Below, in pieces: positions 1 to 7,983 of a DNA stretch of 64,000 bases. The notes under the pieces are model-generated. The model was given only the letters and a program-made list of their open reading frames with translations. It was not told the DNA's origin and searched no databases. A program made the translations under genes and the position numbers. The first letter of the stretch is position 1. Each line of letters starts with the position of its first letter. Location: the NCBI RefSeq assembly GCF_017305915.1, contig NZ_JAFKJN010000012.1, forward strand, positions 1 through 64,000. The letters are read 5' to 3'. Source of the DNA: Reyranella sp. (GTDB lineage Bacteria > Pseudomonadota > Alphaproteobacteria > Reyranellales > Reyranellaceae).

Positions 1-145
1 CGCGATTGCCCTCCGCACCGCCATCCCGCGGCCAACGGCGCACGGCCAAAACCAGCTTCCGACAGACGCCTTCGGCACGCCTGCTCAACCTCCGCATACC
101 GCTCTCGCGCCGCCTGCCAATCTACCTCTCGGTGAGAAATGCAGG

Positions 146-1054
146 CTAGTCCTCTTCCGCCAGCATCTCGGCGTAGCGGAAGATCTCGGTATGGTCGGCG
201 CCCTTGCCGAGCTTGCCGTCGGCAGCGGCCCAGTAGGCGACCGCCTGCTCGAGGTTGGGCACGTGCAGCTTCAGGTGCGAGGCGACATCGCCCGCGGTGC
301 GCAGGTCCTTGGCCATCAGCGCCATCGAGAAGCCGGCGGCGAAATTGCGCGGCACGACGAACTGGTGGCCTTTCACCTCGGTGGCGTTGCTCTTGCCGGT
401 CGAGGTGTTGAAGACATCGACCATGGTGCCGGGATCGAGGCCGAAATTCTCGCCGACGATCAGCGCCTCGCACATCGCCACCACGCCCGCCGCCGACAGG
501 TAGTTGTTCAGCGCCTTCAGCGCATGGCCGGCACCGGCAGGCCCGCACAGGGTGATGGTCTTGCCCATGGCGCCGAACACCGGCCGGGCGCGCTCGAGAT
601 CGGCCGCGGCGCCCCCGACCATGATCGACAGCGAGCCGTCGACCGCGCGCTTCACGCCGCCCGAAACCGGCGCGTCGAGCAGCGCCATGCCTTTCGCCGC
701 GAGATCGCGCGCCAGCTTCTGGGTGTCGACCGGGTTGGACGAGCTCATGTCCATGACCAGCGCGCCGGCGCCCAGGCCGTCGGCCGCGGCGTCGCGGCCT
801 TCGAGCACGGCAGCACGCACCGCCCTGCCGTCGGGCAGCATGGCGATCAGCGCATTGGCGCCGTGCGCCGCAGCCTTGGCCGACGCCGTCGCAAGCGCCG
901 TCGGATGGGCGCCGACGAAATCGGAGACGGCCTTCTGCGACAGGTCGAACACGCGCAGCTTGAAGCCCGCGCCGGCGAGCCGCGACGCCATCGGCCGGCC
1001 CATCATGCCGAGGCCGATGAAGGCGATGGTGGCGGGTGGGGCGAGCGCGGTCAT
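146..1054 (-). CDS. NAD(P)-dependent beta-hydroxyacid dehydrogenase, 3-hydroxyisobutyrate dehydrogenase family
   Basis: The 302-residue protein should oxidise a beta-hydroxy acid such as 3-hydroxyisobutyrate or a tartronate-type substrate with NAD(P)+ in the cytosol. The N-terminal Rossmann nucleotide site is FIGLGMMGRP at residues 12-21. The substrate-binding family motif DAPVSGGV lies at 127-134, and the catalytic lysine of the family is K180 in GHALKALNN. Length is typical (about 290-300). It is the last gene of a minus-strand run, 9 bp after the acetyltransferase gene, so probably co-transcribed. The exact substrate cannot be told from sequence; a glyoxylate/succinic-semialdehyde reductase is the main alternative. 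Confidence 0.85.
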   Translation of the reverse strand: MTALAPPATIAFIGLGMMGRPMASRLAGAGFKLRVFDLSQKAVSDFVGAHPTALATASAKAAAHGANALIAMLPDGRAVRAAVLEGRDAAADGLGAGALVMDMSSSNPVDTQKLARDLAAKGMALLDAPVSGGVKRAVDGSLSIMVGGAAADLERARPVFGAMGKTITLCGPAGAGHALKALNNYLSAAGVVAMCEALIVGENFGLDPGTMVDVFNTSTGKSNATEVKGHQFVVPRNFAAGFSMALMAKDLRTAGDVASHLKLHVPNLEQAVAYWAAADGKLGKGADHTEIFRYAEMLAEED

Positions 1055-1063
1055 GGCGTTTCC

Positions 1064-1522
1064 TTAACGGGTGAGATCGTATTCATAGAGCGGCAAGGTG
1101 CGGCCGGGAATGGCGTCGGACGGCGCTTGCGAAACGAAGCGCGCGCCCATCCGTTCGTAGAACGGCGCGGCGTTGGGATCGGCGAGGATCGCCATGCGCC
1201 GGGCGCCCATCCGGCGGGCCAGCGCCACCGCCGCCTCGAACAGGAGGCGGCCGACGCCGCGGTTCATCGCCAACGGATCGACGAACATCATGTCGAGCTC
1301 GCCGTCGGGCTCGACCTTTGCCAGGCCGAACAGCAGCCCCTGCCGCTCGGCCACCAGCACGAGGCCGGAGGCGATGTCGGCGTCGCTCACGGTGAGCGAC
1401 GCCTGGCTCAGCCGCATGAACTCGGCGTCGTATCCCCAGTGCGCCTTGGAACGCACGGCGAGCGCGGTCAGCGCCTCGGCTTCGCCGGGGCGCGCCGCGC
1501 GGACGGTGACGTCAGATGCCAC
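1064..1522 (-). CDS. GNAT family N-acetyltransferase
   Basis: A 152-residue single-domain GNAT protein that should transfer an acetyl group from acetyl-CoA to an amine; the acceptor is unknown. The acetyl-CoA pyrophosphate loop (motif A, x-R-G-x-G-x type) is NRGVGRLLFE at residues 87-96, preceded by the beta-4 strand ELDMMFVDP. The family C-terminal FYERMGARFV is at 121-130. The gene overlaps the end of the upstream carboxymuconolactone-decarboxylase-like gene by 11 bp and is followed after 9 bp by a dehydrogenase gene, which points to one transcript. Confidence 0.8.
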   Translation of the reverse strand: MASDVTVRAARPGEAEALTALAVRSKAHWGYDAEFMRLSQASLTVSDADIASGLVLVAERQGLLFGLAKVEPDGELDMMFVDPLAMNRGVGRLLFEAAVALARRMGARRMAILADPNAAPFYERMGARFVSQAPSDAIPGRTLPLYEYDLTR

Positions 1523-1943
1523 GTTCCTTGAAGACGCCGCTGGCGGTCTTGAAGGCGTCGAGGCTGGCCGGAATGCCGCAATAGATCGCGACCTGCAGGA
1601 AGATCTCCTTGATCTCCTCCTTGGTCAGGCCGTTGTTCAGCGCGCCGTTGACGTGCAGCTTGAGCTCGGGGCCGCGATTGAGCGCCGCCAGCATGGCGAG
1701 ATTCAGCATCGAGCGGGTCTTCTTGGAGAGGCCCGGCCGCGTCCAGGCATAGCCCCAGCAATACTCGGTGGTGATGTCCTGGAAGGACATCATGAAGTCG
1801 TCGTTGGCGGCGCCCGCCAGCGAGTTGTCGACGTAAGCCGCGCCGAGCACGGCTTTGCGAACCTTCATGCCCTCGTCGTAGAGCTTCTTGTTGCGCGGGT
1901 TGGGCTTGGCTTTCTTCGCTGCGGCTTTGGCCTTGGCCATCAT
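1512..1943 (-). CDS. carboxymuconolactone decarboxylase (CMD) family protein
   Basis: A 143-residue all-helical CMD/AhpD-like protein. The core LSKKTRSMLNLAMLAALNR at about residues 72-90, LHVNGALNNGLTKEEIKEI and the C-terminal QVAIYCGIPASLDAF match gamma-carboxymuconolactone decarboxylase-type proteins. A lysine- and alanine-rich N-terminal tail of about 14 residues precedes the domain. Only one cysteine sits in the position used by AhpD-type redox members, so a CxxC peroxidase role is not supported. It lies just downstream of an Rrf2-type regulator gene, possibly its regulator. The substrate is unknown; aromatic-ring degradation is one option. Confidence 0.75.
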   Translation of the reverse strand: MMAKAKAAAKKAKPNPRNKKLYDEGMKVRKAVLGAAYVDNSLAGAANDDFMMSFQDITTEYCWGYAWTRPGLSKKTRSMLNLAMLAALNRGPELKLHVNGALNNGLTKEEIKEIFLQVAIYCGIPASLDAFKTASGVFKERGI

Positions 1944-1984
1944 GCTCCTCCATTAAAAAGCGGCGGAGCATAGATCAGAAAGCG

Positions 1985-2449
1985 TCAGGCGGCAGCGGGC
2001 GTTGGCTGTGCCGCTTTCGCAGGCGGACGGTCGAGGCCCTTGGCGCGGGCGCGCTTGCACAGCTCCTCGATGGTGATGGTGTCGAGCTGCGTCATCATCT
2101 CCTCGCGCAGCTTCTCCCAGGCCGGCCAGACGATCTCGTGGGCGAGCGGCGAGCCGACCGACAGGTCGTTGAGCTCGGTCTCGGCCTCGAGCTTGCGCAC
2201 CACCCGCACCACCTCGCCCAGGGAAATCAAACTTCGGTCGCGGCCCAGGCGATAGCCGCCGCGCGGGCCGCGCTTGCCGGCGAGGATGCCGGCGCGCACC
2301 AGGTGCTGCAGGACCTGCTCGAGGTAGCGCTTGGGAATGCGCTGGCGCTCGGTGATGTCACCGCTGCGCACCGGGTGCTCGCCCACGTGAAAAGCCACGT
2401 CGAGCACGGCTTCGATCGCGAACATCGTCTTCTTGCTGAGCCGAGGCAT
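1985..2449 (-). CDS. Rrf2 family transcriptional regulator
   Basis: A 154-residue DNA-binding protein with the Rrf2 winged-helix fold. It starts LSKKTMFAIEAVLDVAFH, carries the recognition-helix region RIPKRYLEQVLQHLVRAGIL at about 39-58 and the wing GPRGGYRLGR at about 61-70. The three-cysteine cluster used by IscR or NsrR to bind an Fe-S cluster is not present, so it is probably not an iron-sulphur sensor; the effector is unknown. It lies 20 bp after dut and 42 bp before the CMD-family gene, all on one strand. Confidence 0.85.
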   Translation of the reverse strand: MPRLSKKTMFAIEAVLDVAFHVGEHPVRSGDITERQRIPKRYLEQVLQHLVRAGILAGKRGPRGGYRLGRDRSLISLGEVVRVVRKLEAETELNDLSVGSPLAHEIVWPAWEKLREEMMTQLDTITIEELCKRARAKGLDRPPAKAAQPTPAAA

Positions 2450-2468
2450 GGACCGGTCCTCTGAGCCC

Positions 2469-2945
2469 TCACTTGCGTTGCGGCGCCTCCGCTTTCACAC
2501 CGGTGGATCCGAACCCGCCGGCGCCCCGCGCCGTCTGGTCGAGCTGCGAAACCTCCTGCCAGACGGCCCGGGCATGCCGCGCCACGACGAGCTGTGCAAT
2601 TCGCATGCCGCGGCTGATTCGGAACGGCTCCTGGCTCAAATTGATGAGGATTACGCCCACTTCGCCGCGATAGTCGGCATCGACGGTGCCCGGTGCATTG
2701 GCAACGGTGATGCCATTCTTGGCGGCCAGCCCGGATCGCGGGCGGACCTGGGCCTCGAAGCCCACCGGCAGGGCGATCGCGATGCCGGTGGGCACGATCT
2801 TCCGCTCCAGGGGTTTCAGCTCGATCTCGCCCTCGATGGCGGCCAGCAGATCGGCGCCGGCCGCCGCCGCGGTGGCGTAGTCGGGGAGGTTTAGATCGCG
2901 ACCGTGGGGCAGGCGAACGATCTGTATTTCGACGATTTCGGTCAC
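2469..2945 (-). CDS. dut: deoxyuridine 5'-triphosphate nucleotidohydrolase (dUTPase)
   Basis: A 158-residue homotrimeric-type dUTPase that hydrolyses dUTP to dUMP and pyrophosphate, keeping uracil out of DNA and supplying dTMP synthesis. All five family motifs are visible: AGADL (29-33), [12 protein letters not shown] (68-79), [11 protein letters not shown] (86-96) with the catalytic aspartate, RIAQLV (115-120) and the C-terminal GAGGFGSTG (141-149) that closes over the substrate. Start is GTG at 2945, overlapping the coaBC stop as GTGA. The open frame continues far upstream, but the family begins here and the overlap fits translational coupling. Confidence 0.95.
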   Translation of the reverse strand: MTEIVEIQIVRLPHGRDLNLPDYATAAAAGADLLAAIEGEIELKPLERKIVPTGIAIALPVGFEAQVRPRSGLAAKNGITVANAPGTVDADYRGEVGVILINLSQEPFRISRGMRIAQLVVARHARAVWQEVSQLDQTARGAGGFGSTGVKAEAPQRK

Positions 2946-4198
2946 TCTGCCGCCTCGGCAGGCCGCGGCCGGGTCAGATGCAGCGCGATCGCGCCGGCGA
3001 GCTGCATGGCGACCCGGTCCTTGGACAGGGTCGGCCAATCCTGCACGCCCTGCGCACTGATCAGATGCACGGTGTTGCGCTCGCCGCCGAAGGTGCCCGT
3101 GGCCGGCGAGACGTCGTTGGCGACGATCCAGTCGCAGCCCTTCCGGGTCCGCTTCTCGACGGCGTTGGCGACCACGTTCTCGGTCTCGGCGGCGAAGCCC
3201 ACGACCAGGGTCGGTCGCTTCGCGCCGGGCTTGCTGAGCGCCGCCAGGATGTCGGGATTGGGCGTCAGCTCCAGCGCCGGCGGCGCGGCACCGGGCTTCT
3301 TCTTGAGCTTGGACCCAGCAGGCACGGCCATCTTCCAGTCGGCGACGGCGGCAGCGCAGACCGCGACATCGACTTTGCCCGCCGCGAGGCAGGCATCGAG
3401 CATCTGGTCCGCCGATTCGATCTTCACCACCTTCACGCCGGCCGGATCGGGCACGTTGACCGGCCCGCTGACCAGCGTGACCTCGGCGCCGAGCTGCGCC
3501 AGCGCCGCGGCGATGGCGTGGCCCTGCTTGCCCGAGGAATGATTGGAAATGTAGCGCACCGGATCGATCGCCTCGCGCGTCGGACCCGAGGTCACCAGGG
3601 CGCGCTTGCCGGCCATCGGCTTTTCGAGGGGCGGTTTCTCGAGGGGCGGCTTCTCGGCCGAGAGCAGCGATTCGATCGCCGCAACGATCTCCGCCGGCTC
3701 CGACATGCGGCCGGGGCCGTATTCGTTGCAGGCCATCACGCCGTCGTTGGGCCCGACGAAATGGATGCCGCGCTGGCGCAGCGTCTCGACGTTGGCGACG
3801 GTGGCGGCGTGCGTCCACATGCGCACGTTCATCGCCGGCGCCGCGAGCACCGGCTTGTCGGTGGCGAGCAGCACGGTGGTGGCGAGATCGTCGGCCAGGC
3901 CTGCCGCCATGCGGCCCAGGATGTTGGCGGTCGCCGGCGCCACGACCAGCAGGTCGGCATCGCGCGAGAGCTGGATATGGCCCATCTCGCTTTCGTCGGT
4001 CAGCGAGAACATGTCGCTGTAGACCTTGTCCTCGGTCAGCGCCTGCAGCGACAGCGGCGTCACGAACTTCGCGCCGGCCTCGGTCAGCACGCAGCGCACC
4101 GACGCCTCGTGCTTGCGCAGGAGGCGGATCAATTCCTGCGACTTGAAGGCCGCGATGCCGCCCGCGACGACCAGCAGGATACGCTTGCCCTTGAGCAT
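2942..4198 (-). CDS. coaBC: bifunctional phosphopantothenoylcysteine decarboxylase / phosphopantothenate-cysteine ligase
   Basis: A 418-residue fusion enzyme catalysing two consecutive steps of coenzyme A synthesis. The N-terminal flavoprotein CoaC half starts [19 protein letters not shown], holds the catalytic histidine in [11 protein letters not shown], the PAMN motif and the cysteine of [12 protein letters not shown]. The CoaB half begins [15 protein letters not shown] and contains NHSSGKQG and ADWK. The two halves are joined by a short tandem repeat (PPLEK twice). An upstream in-frame start at 4303 exists, but that extension runs through an intergenic repeat and is not family-like, so ATG at 4198 was chosen. 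GTGA overlap with dut. Confidence 0.95.
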   Translation of the reverse strand: MLKGKRILLVVAGGIAAFKSQELIRLLRKHEASVRCVLTEAGAKFVTPLSLQALTEDKVYSDMFSLTDESEMGHIQLSRDADLLVVAPATANILGRMAAGLADDLATTVLLATDKPVLAAPAMNVRMWTHAATVANVETLRQRGIHFVGPNDGVMACNEYGPGRMSEPAEIVAAIESLLSAEKPPLEKPPLEKPMAGKRALVTSGPTREAIDPVRYISNHSSGKQGHAIAAALAQLGAEVTLVSGPVNVPDPAGVKVVKIESADQMLDACLAAGKVDVAVCAAAVADWKMAVPAGSKLKKKPGAAPPALELTPNPDILAALSKPGAKRPTLVVGFAAETENVVANAVEKRTRKGCDWIVANDVSPATGTFGGERNTVHLISAQGVQDWPTLSKDRVAMQLAGAIALHLTRPRPAEAAE

Positions 4199-4235
4199 GA
4201 CCTTGAGCCTAGCACACCGGCAGCAAGCATACACC

Positions 4236-4284
4236 GTCGTCCCGACCGGAGGGCCGAAGGCCCGGAGTGGAGGGACCTGTTCAT
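4236..4284. repeat. palindromic intergenic repeat, left copy beside the GIY-YIG gene
   Basis: It begins GTCGTCCCGACCGGAG and ends CGGAGTGGAGGGACCTGTTC plus AT. The same sequence in reverse orientation is found in the element at 4613-4725 on the other side of the nuclease gene. A related element sits at 29132-29188. Confidence 0.75.
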
Positions 4285-4323
4285 AGGGCCTCGCCAACGG
4301 CAAATCCGGGTATGGTCGCGTCG

Positions 4324-4610
4324 ATGGATCGCAATCCGACCGTCTACATCCTGTGCAGCGAGAATCGCCGTGCGTTGTATATCGGCGTCACGACCAACCT
4401 GGTCCGTCGGATCGAGGAGCATCGACGAGGGCTCGTAGAGCATACCGCGCGGTACCATATTCACCAGCTGGTCTACTTCGAGCCCCATGACACGGCCTCT
4501 GATGCAATTGCGCGGAAAAGCAGCTGAAGAACTGGCGGCGCGAGAAGAAGCTCGTCCTGATCAATCGGTCGAATCGTGAGTGGCGGGATTTGAGCGGCGA
4601 GATCGACTAA
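4324..4610 (+). pseudogene. GIY-YIG family nuclease (UPF0213/YhbQ-like), disrupted by a one-base frameshift
   Basis: The first frame (ATG 4324) encodes a GIY-YIG nuclease: TVYILCSENRRALYIGVTTN with the diagnostic YIL...YIGVT residues, arginine in NLVRRIEEHR, and the E-x-H region through HTARYHIHQLVYFEPHDTA. At about 4513-4516 the frame shifts and stops at once as KSS. Adding one G after 4515 restores AREKQLKNWRREKK and then LVLINRSNREWRDLSGEID to a TAA at 4608-4610, the normal family C-terminus. So one base is missing relative to an intact gene of about 95 codons. It lies on the plus strand between ubiB and coaBC, both minus strand, and is bracketed by inverted copies of an intergenic repeat. 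A sequencing error cannot be excluded. Confidence 0.85.
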
Positions 4611-4612
4611 GC

Positions 4613-4725
4613 GTCGTCCCGAGCGAAGCCGAGGGACCTGTTCATGCCTTCGGCGCCGCGATGAACAGGTCCCTCCACTCCGCTTCGCTAAAGCGCGGGG
4701 GTTACCCCGCGCGAGTCGGGACGAC
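4613..4725. repeat. palindromic intergenic repeat, right copy beside the GIY-YIG gene
   Basis: A nested palindrome. The outer arms are GTCGTCCCGA and TCGGGACGAC; the inner arms are GAGGGACCTGTTCAT and ATGAACAGGTCCCTC. Its right half is the inverted counterpart of the element at 4236-4284, with an extra GC-rich hairpin inserted. Confidence 0.8.
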
Positions 4726-4744
4726 GGGGGCGCCTTGGCGGCCC

Positions 4745-6292
4745 TTAGTGCCACCAGGCGACGATGGCGGCGATCAGGGCGAGGACGGCGACGATCTCGG
4801 CGAAGCCCGGCCGCAGCCAGGAGCGGCCCGGCTCGGGCGGGCGCGGAGCCGCCTCACGCTCGGCCTGGTGGCGCTCGCGCTCGGCGATCAGGTGCAGGCT
4901 GTCGATCAGTCGGGGCACGCGGCGCAGGCCCTGCATCAGGTCCTCGACGCCGCGCTGGATCGTGGCGCGCGGGCCGAAATGGCCGCGCATCCAGTCCTCG
5001 ATCAGGGGCTGCGCCAGCTCCCAGATATTGACCCTGGGATTGAGCCGCGTGCCCATCCCCTCGGCCATCAGCATGGTTTTCTGCAGAAGCAGAAGCTGCG
5101 GCTGCACCGTCATCTCGAACTGCTCGGTGACGCGCAGCAGGTGCGCCAGCAGCTTCGCGATCGAGATCTCGTGGCTCGGCTTGCCGAAGATCGGCTCGCC
5201 GATCGAGCGGCAGGCCTGGGCGAACATCTCGAGCGACTGGTCGGCCGGCACGTAACCCGCCCGGAACTGCACCTCGGCCACCGCGCGATAGTCGCGCCGC
5301 AGGAAGGCGACCAGCAGCTCGGCGAGATAGCCGCGGGTGTCGTGATCGACCCGGCCCATGATGCCGAAATCGACCGGCACGATGCGGCCCTGGCGGTCGA
5401 CGAAGGCGTTGCCGCCATGCATGTCGGCGTGGAAGAAGCCGTCGCGGAATACCTGGTAGAAGAAGGCCTCGGCACTCTTGCGCATGATGGCGTCGGGGTC
5501 ATGGCCAGCGGCGAGGATCGCCTCGCGGTCGCCGATCGGGATGCCGTCGACCTGCTCCTGGGTCATCACCCGCTGCGCCGTGCGGTCCCAGTCGATCTCG
5601 GGCGTACGATAGCTGGGATCGTCGCGGAAATTCTCGCCCAGCTCCTGCGCCGCCGCAGCCTCCATGCGGAGGTCCATCTCGACCCGCACCACGTCGGCGA
5701 AGGCCTTGACCGATTCGACCGGCCGCAGGCGGCGGAAGCGTGGCTGGGTGCGCTCGACCAGCTCGGCGATCCAGTAGAAGAGGTCGAGATCGCGCGCGAA
5801 CGCCGCCTCGATGCCGGGCCGCAGGACCTTGACCGCGACCGGCCGGCCATCGGTGGTGATCGCGAAATGCACCTGCGCGATCGAGGCGGCGGCGATCGGC
5901 GTGTCGTCGAAACTCGCGAACAGCGCGTCGATCGGCTTGCCGAGCTGCATCTCGATGGTGCGCCGCGCCTCGGCGCCGGGAAACGCCGGCAGATGATCCT
6001 GCAGCCTGGCGAGATCGGCCGCGACCTCCTCGCTCAACAGGTCGGCTCGCGTCGACAGGGCCTGGCCGAGCTTGATGAAGCTCGGGCCCATCTCCTGCAG
6101 CGCCGCCGCCAGCCGCTCGCCCGGCCGCCGCCCGTCGCGCCGCCAGGCGAAGAGCCGCGCCCAGGCGATCAGCGCCGGCGCGATGCCGAGGGTTTCGAGC
6201 GGGAACAGCGCGTCGTGGCGCGCGAAGCTCAGCGCCACGCGCAACAGGCGCCAGCTGTTCCGAAGGGCGCGCAGCATGCCTAGATCCGCCAA
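4745..6292 (-). CDS. ubiB: ubiquinone biosynthesis protein UbiB (ABC1/ADCK atypical kinase family)
   Basis: A 515-residue membrane-associated member of the UbiB/ABC1 protein-kinase-like family, needed for ubiquinone synthesis. Family signatures include KLGQALSTRADLL near residue 76, AAASIAQVHFA, the lysine of VAVKVLRPGIE, HADMHGGNAFV and DFGIMGRVD of the ATP site. The C-terminal about 18 residues (AEIVAVLALIAAIVAWWH) form a membrane anchor. The start at 6292 overlaps ubiE by 13 bp; an internal ATG at 6277 (MLRALRNSW), 2 bp after the ubiE stop, is an equally good start. Typical family length is about 510-550. Confidence 0.93.
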   Translation of the reverse strand: MADLGMLRALRNSWRLLRVALSFARHDALFPLETLGIAPALIAWARLFAWRRDGRRPGERLAAALQEMGPSFIKLGQALSTRADLLSEEVAADLARLQDHLPAFPGAEARRTIEMQLGKPIDALFASFDDTPIAAASIAQVHFAITTDGRPVAVKVLRPGIEAAFARDLDLFYWIAELVERTQPRFRRLRPVESVKAFADVVRVEMDLRMEAAAAQELGENFRDDPSYRTPEIDWDRTAQRVMTQEQVDGIPIGDREAILAAGHDPDAIMRKSAEAFFYQVFRDGFFHADMHGGNAFVDRQGRIVPVDFGIMGRVDHDTRGYLAELLVAFLRRDYRAVAEVQFRAGYVPADQSLEMFAQACRSIGEPIFGKPSHEISIAKLLAHLLRVTEQFEMTVQPQLLLLQKTMLMAEGMGTRLNPRVNIWELAQPLIEDWMRGHFGPRATIQRGVEDLMQGLRRVPRLIDSLHLIAERERHQAEREAAPRPPEPGRSWLRPGFAEIVAVLALIAAIVAWWH

Positions 6293-7041
6293 CCCGAATG
6301 CAGGGCGACGACGCCGAGCGTCATGTTGCGCCAGGCCACGCGCTCGAAGCCCGACTCGCGCATGCGCCGCGCCAGGTCGCGCTGCGATGGGAAGCGGCGG
6401 ATGCTTTCGTGCAGATAGCGGTAGGACTCGGCATCCTGCGCCACCAGCCGGCCGAGCAGCGGCAGGGCACGCTCCGAGTAGGCGTCGTAGATCTTGCCGA
6501 CCGGCGCCGAGGTCACCTTGCTGAACTCGAGGCAGAGGTAGCGGCCGCCAGGCTTCAGCACGCGATAGGCCTCGCGCAGCGCCTTGTCGATGTCGGTGAC
6601 GTTACGCAGGCCGAAAGCGATGGTGTAGGCGTCGAACGAACGATCCGGGAACGGCAGGGTTTCGGCATCGCCGGTCGTCCAGGTCAGGCCGCGCAGCAGA
6701 CCTTTGTCGGCGGCACGGTCGCGGCCGACCTCGAGCATCGCCGGGTTGATGTCGCAGATCGTGATGTCGGCGTTTTCCACCCGTCGGGCGATGCGGAAGG
6801 CGATGTCGCCGGTGCCGCCGGCCACGTCGAGGAACTTCTCGTTCCTGCGCGGGGCGAGCACGTCGATCAGCGCATTCTTCCAGAGCCGGTGCACGCCGCC
6901 GGACATCAGGTCGTTCATCAGGTCGTAGCGCGGCGCCACCGATTCGAAGACGCGCGCGACCATGCCCGCTTTCTCGCTTGCGGGTACGTCGCGATAGCCG
7001 AAGGATGCCCGATCGGCTGGATCGTCGGCGGGCTCTGTCAT
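6280..7041 (-). CDS. ubiE: demethylmenaquinone/2-methoxy-6-polyprenyl-1,4-benzoquinol methyltransferase
   Basis: A 253-residue class I SAM-dependent methyltransferase performing the C-methylation step of ubiquinone synthesis. UbiE features: VARVFESVAPRYDLMNDLMS (29-48), the SAM-binding FLDVAGGTGDIAFRIA, TWTTGDAETLPFPDRSFDAY, and AFGLRNVTDIDKALRE. The C-terminus ends with MTLGVVALHSGWRI, as in the family. It heads the ubiE-ubiB unit and is divergent from the gene at 7065, with only 23 bp between the two starts. Confidence 0.95.
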   Translation of the reverse strand: MTEPADDPADRASFGYRDVPASEKAGMVARVFESVAPRYDLMNDLMSGGVHRLWKNALIDVLAPRRNEKFLDVAGGTGDIAFRIARRVENADITICDINPAMLEVGRDRAADKGLLRGLTWTTGDAETLPFPDRSFDAYTIAFGLRNVTDIDKALREAYRVLKPGGRYLCLEFSKVTSAPVGKIYDAYSERALPLLGRLVAQDAESYRYLHESIRRFPSQRDLARRMRESGFERVAWRNMTLGVVALHSGWRI

Positions 7042-7064
7042 GGAACCAACCTAAAGGAATCGCC

Positions 7065-7799
7065 ATGCTGCTGAAAGACCGGGTGATTCTGATCACCAAC
7101 GTCGAAAAGTTCGCCGGCCACGGCACGACGGAGGTCGCTTTGGCGCAGGGGGCGACCGTCCTGGCGCACGATCCCTCGTTCCAGGAGCCGAGTGCACGGC
7201 GCAAGTACGAAAGCCACTACCCCGGCGCCCATGCGCTCTCCGCCGTCGAGCCCGCGGCGCTGGTCGAGCTGGCCCTGAAGCGCCATGGCCACATCGACGC
7301 GCTGGTGAACAACGACGCCTTCCCCGCCCTGCGCGCGCCGCTCGCCGAGGCGCGCATGGAGGACTTCCGGTCCGCCCTCGAGGCAATGGCGGTGCAGCCC
7401 TTGCGGCTCACGCAGCTGGTGGCGCCGTCGATGCGCCAGCGCAAGTCGGGCCGCATCGTGTTCGTGTCGTCGGCGGCGCCCTTGCGCGGCCTCGCCAACT
7501 ACGCGCCCTATGTCGCCGCCCGCGCGGCGGCCAACGGGCTGGTCTCGTCGCTCGCCAAGGAGCTCGGGCGCGACGGCATCACCGTCAACGCGGTCGGCTC
7601 GAACTATGTCGAGAACCCCGACTACTTCCCGCCGCAGCTCCTCGCCAACGCCGAAGCGATGGCCAAGATGACGGCGCAGATCCCACTCGGGCGCCTGGGC
7701 AAGAGTGCCGAGCTCGGCGCCGCCATCTGTTTCCTGTGCTCGGACGGCGCCGGCTTCATCACCGGCCACGTCCTGCCGCATGCCGGCGGCTGGGCGTAG
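7065..7799 (+). CDS. putative halohydrin dehalogenase (SDR-related haloalcohol dehalogenase)
   Basis: A 244-residue SDR-fold protein that lacks normal SDR features and carries the halohydrin dehalogenase set instead. The Gly-rich NAD(P) motif is replaced by T11-x4-F16-x-G18 (TNVEKFAG). The catalytic triad is S136-x12-Y149-x3-R153, arginine replacing the usual SDR lysine. NNAG is replaced by NNDAF. The halide-pocket region reads VGSNYVENPDYFPP, like the family's nucleophile-binding loop, and the end is GHVLPHAGGWA. Known members turn vicinal haloalcohols into epoxides plus halide and open epoxides with small anions. ATG 7065 has an AAAGGA ribosome site 7 bp upstream. A peptide-type ABC operon follows after 184 bp. 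The activity and substrate are inferred. Confidence 0.8.
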   Translation: MLLKDRVILITNVEKFAGHGTTEVALAQGATVLAHDPSFQEPSARRKYESHYPGAHALSAVEPAALVELALKRHGHIDALVNNDAFPALRAPLAEARMEDFRSALEAMAVQPLRLTQLVAPSMRQRKSGRIVFVSSAAPLRGLANYAPYVAARAAANGLVSSLAKELGRDGITVNAVGSNYVENPDYFPPQLLANAEAMAKMTAQIPLGRLGKSAELGAAICFLCSDGAGFITGHVLPHAGGWA

Positions 7800-7983
7800 C
7801 CGCACGTTTCGGAGAGCGGTCGGCGGTTGCGCGTGACGGGCCGTTCGGCGCGTGCCACACTTCACACATAACGAAATGCCGCGCACGTCGGACGAAGCGC
7901 GGCCGGCTAGGGAGTAACGCTGGGACGCGGGCAGCCATTGCTCGCGCGCTACCTCTTGGCCGACCTTCGTCCGGAGGCAGCGC

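Noticed and set aside
1..145. Open minus-strand frame at the left edge, ending in residues like REVDWQAARERYAEVEQ
   Set aside because: It runs off the window, has no ATG/GTG/TTG start that fits, and 48 residues are too few to recognise. It may be the start of a gene outside the window.
4510..4520. Programmed frameshift in the GIY-YIG gene
   Set aside because: CGG-AAA-AGC is not a recognised slippery site and no following structure is apparent; a one-base deletion or sequencing error is simpler.
7065..7799. Ordinary short-chain dehydrogenase
   Set aside because: The glycine-rich nucleotide motif and the catalytic lysine are both replaced by the halohydrin dehalogenase residues.
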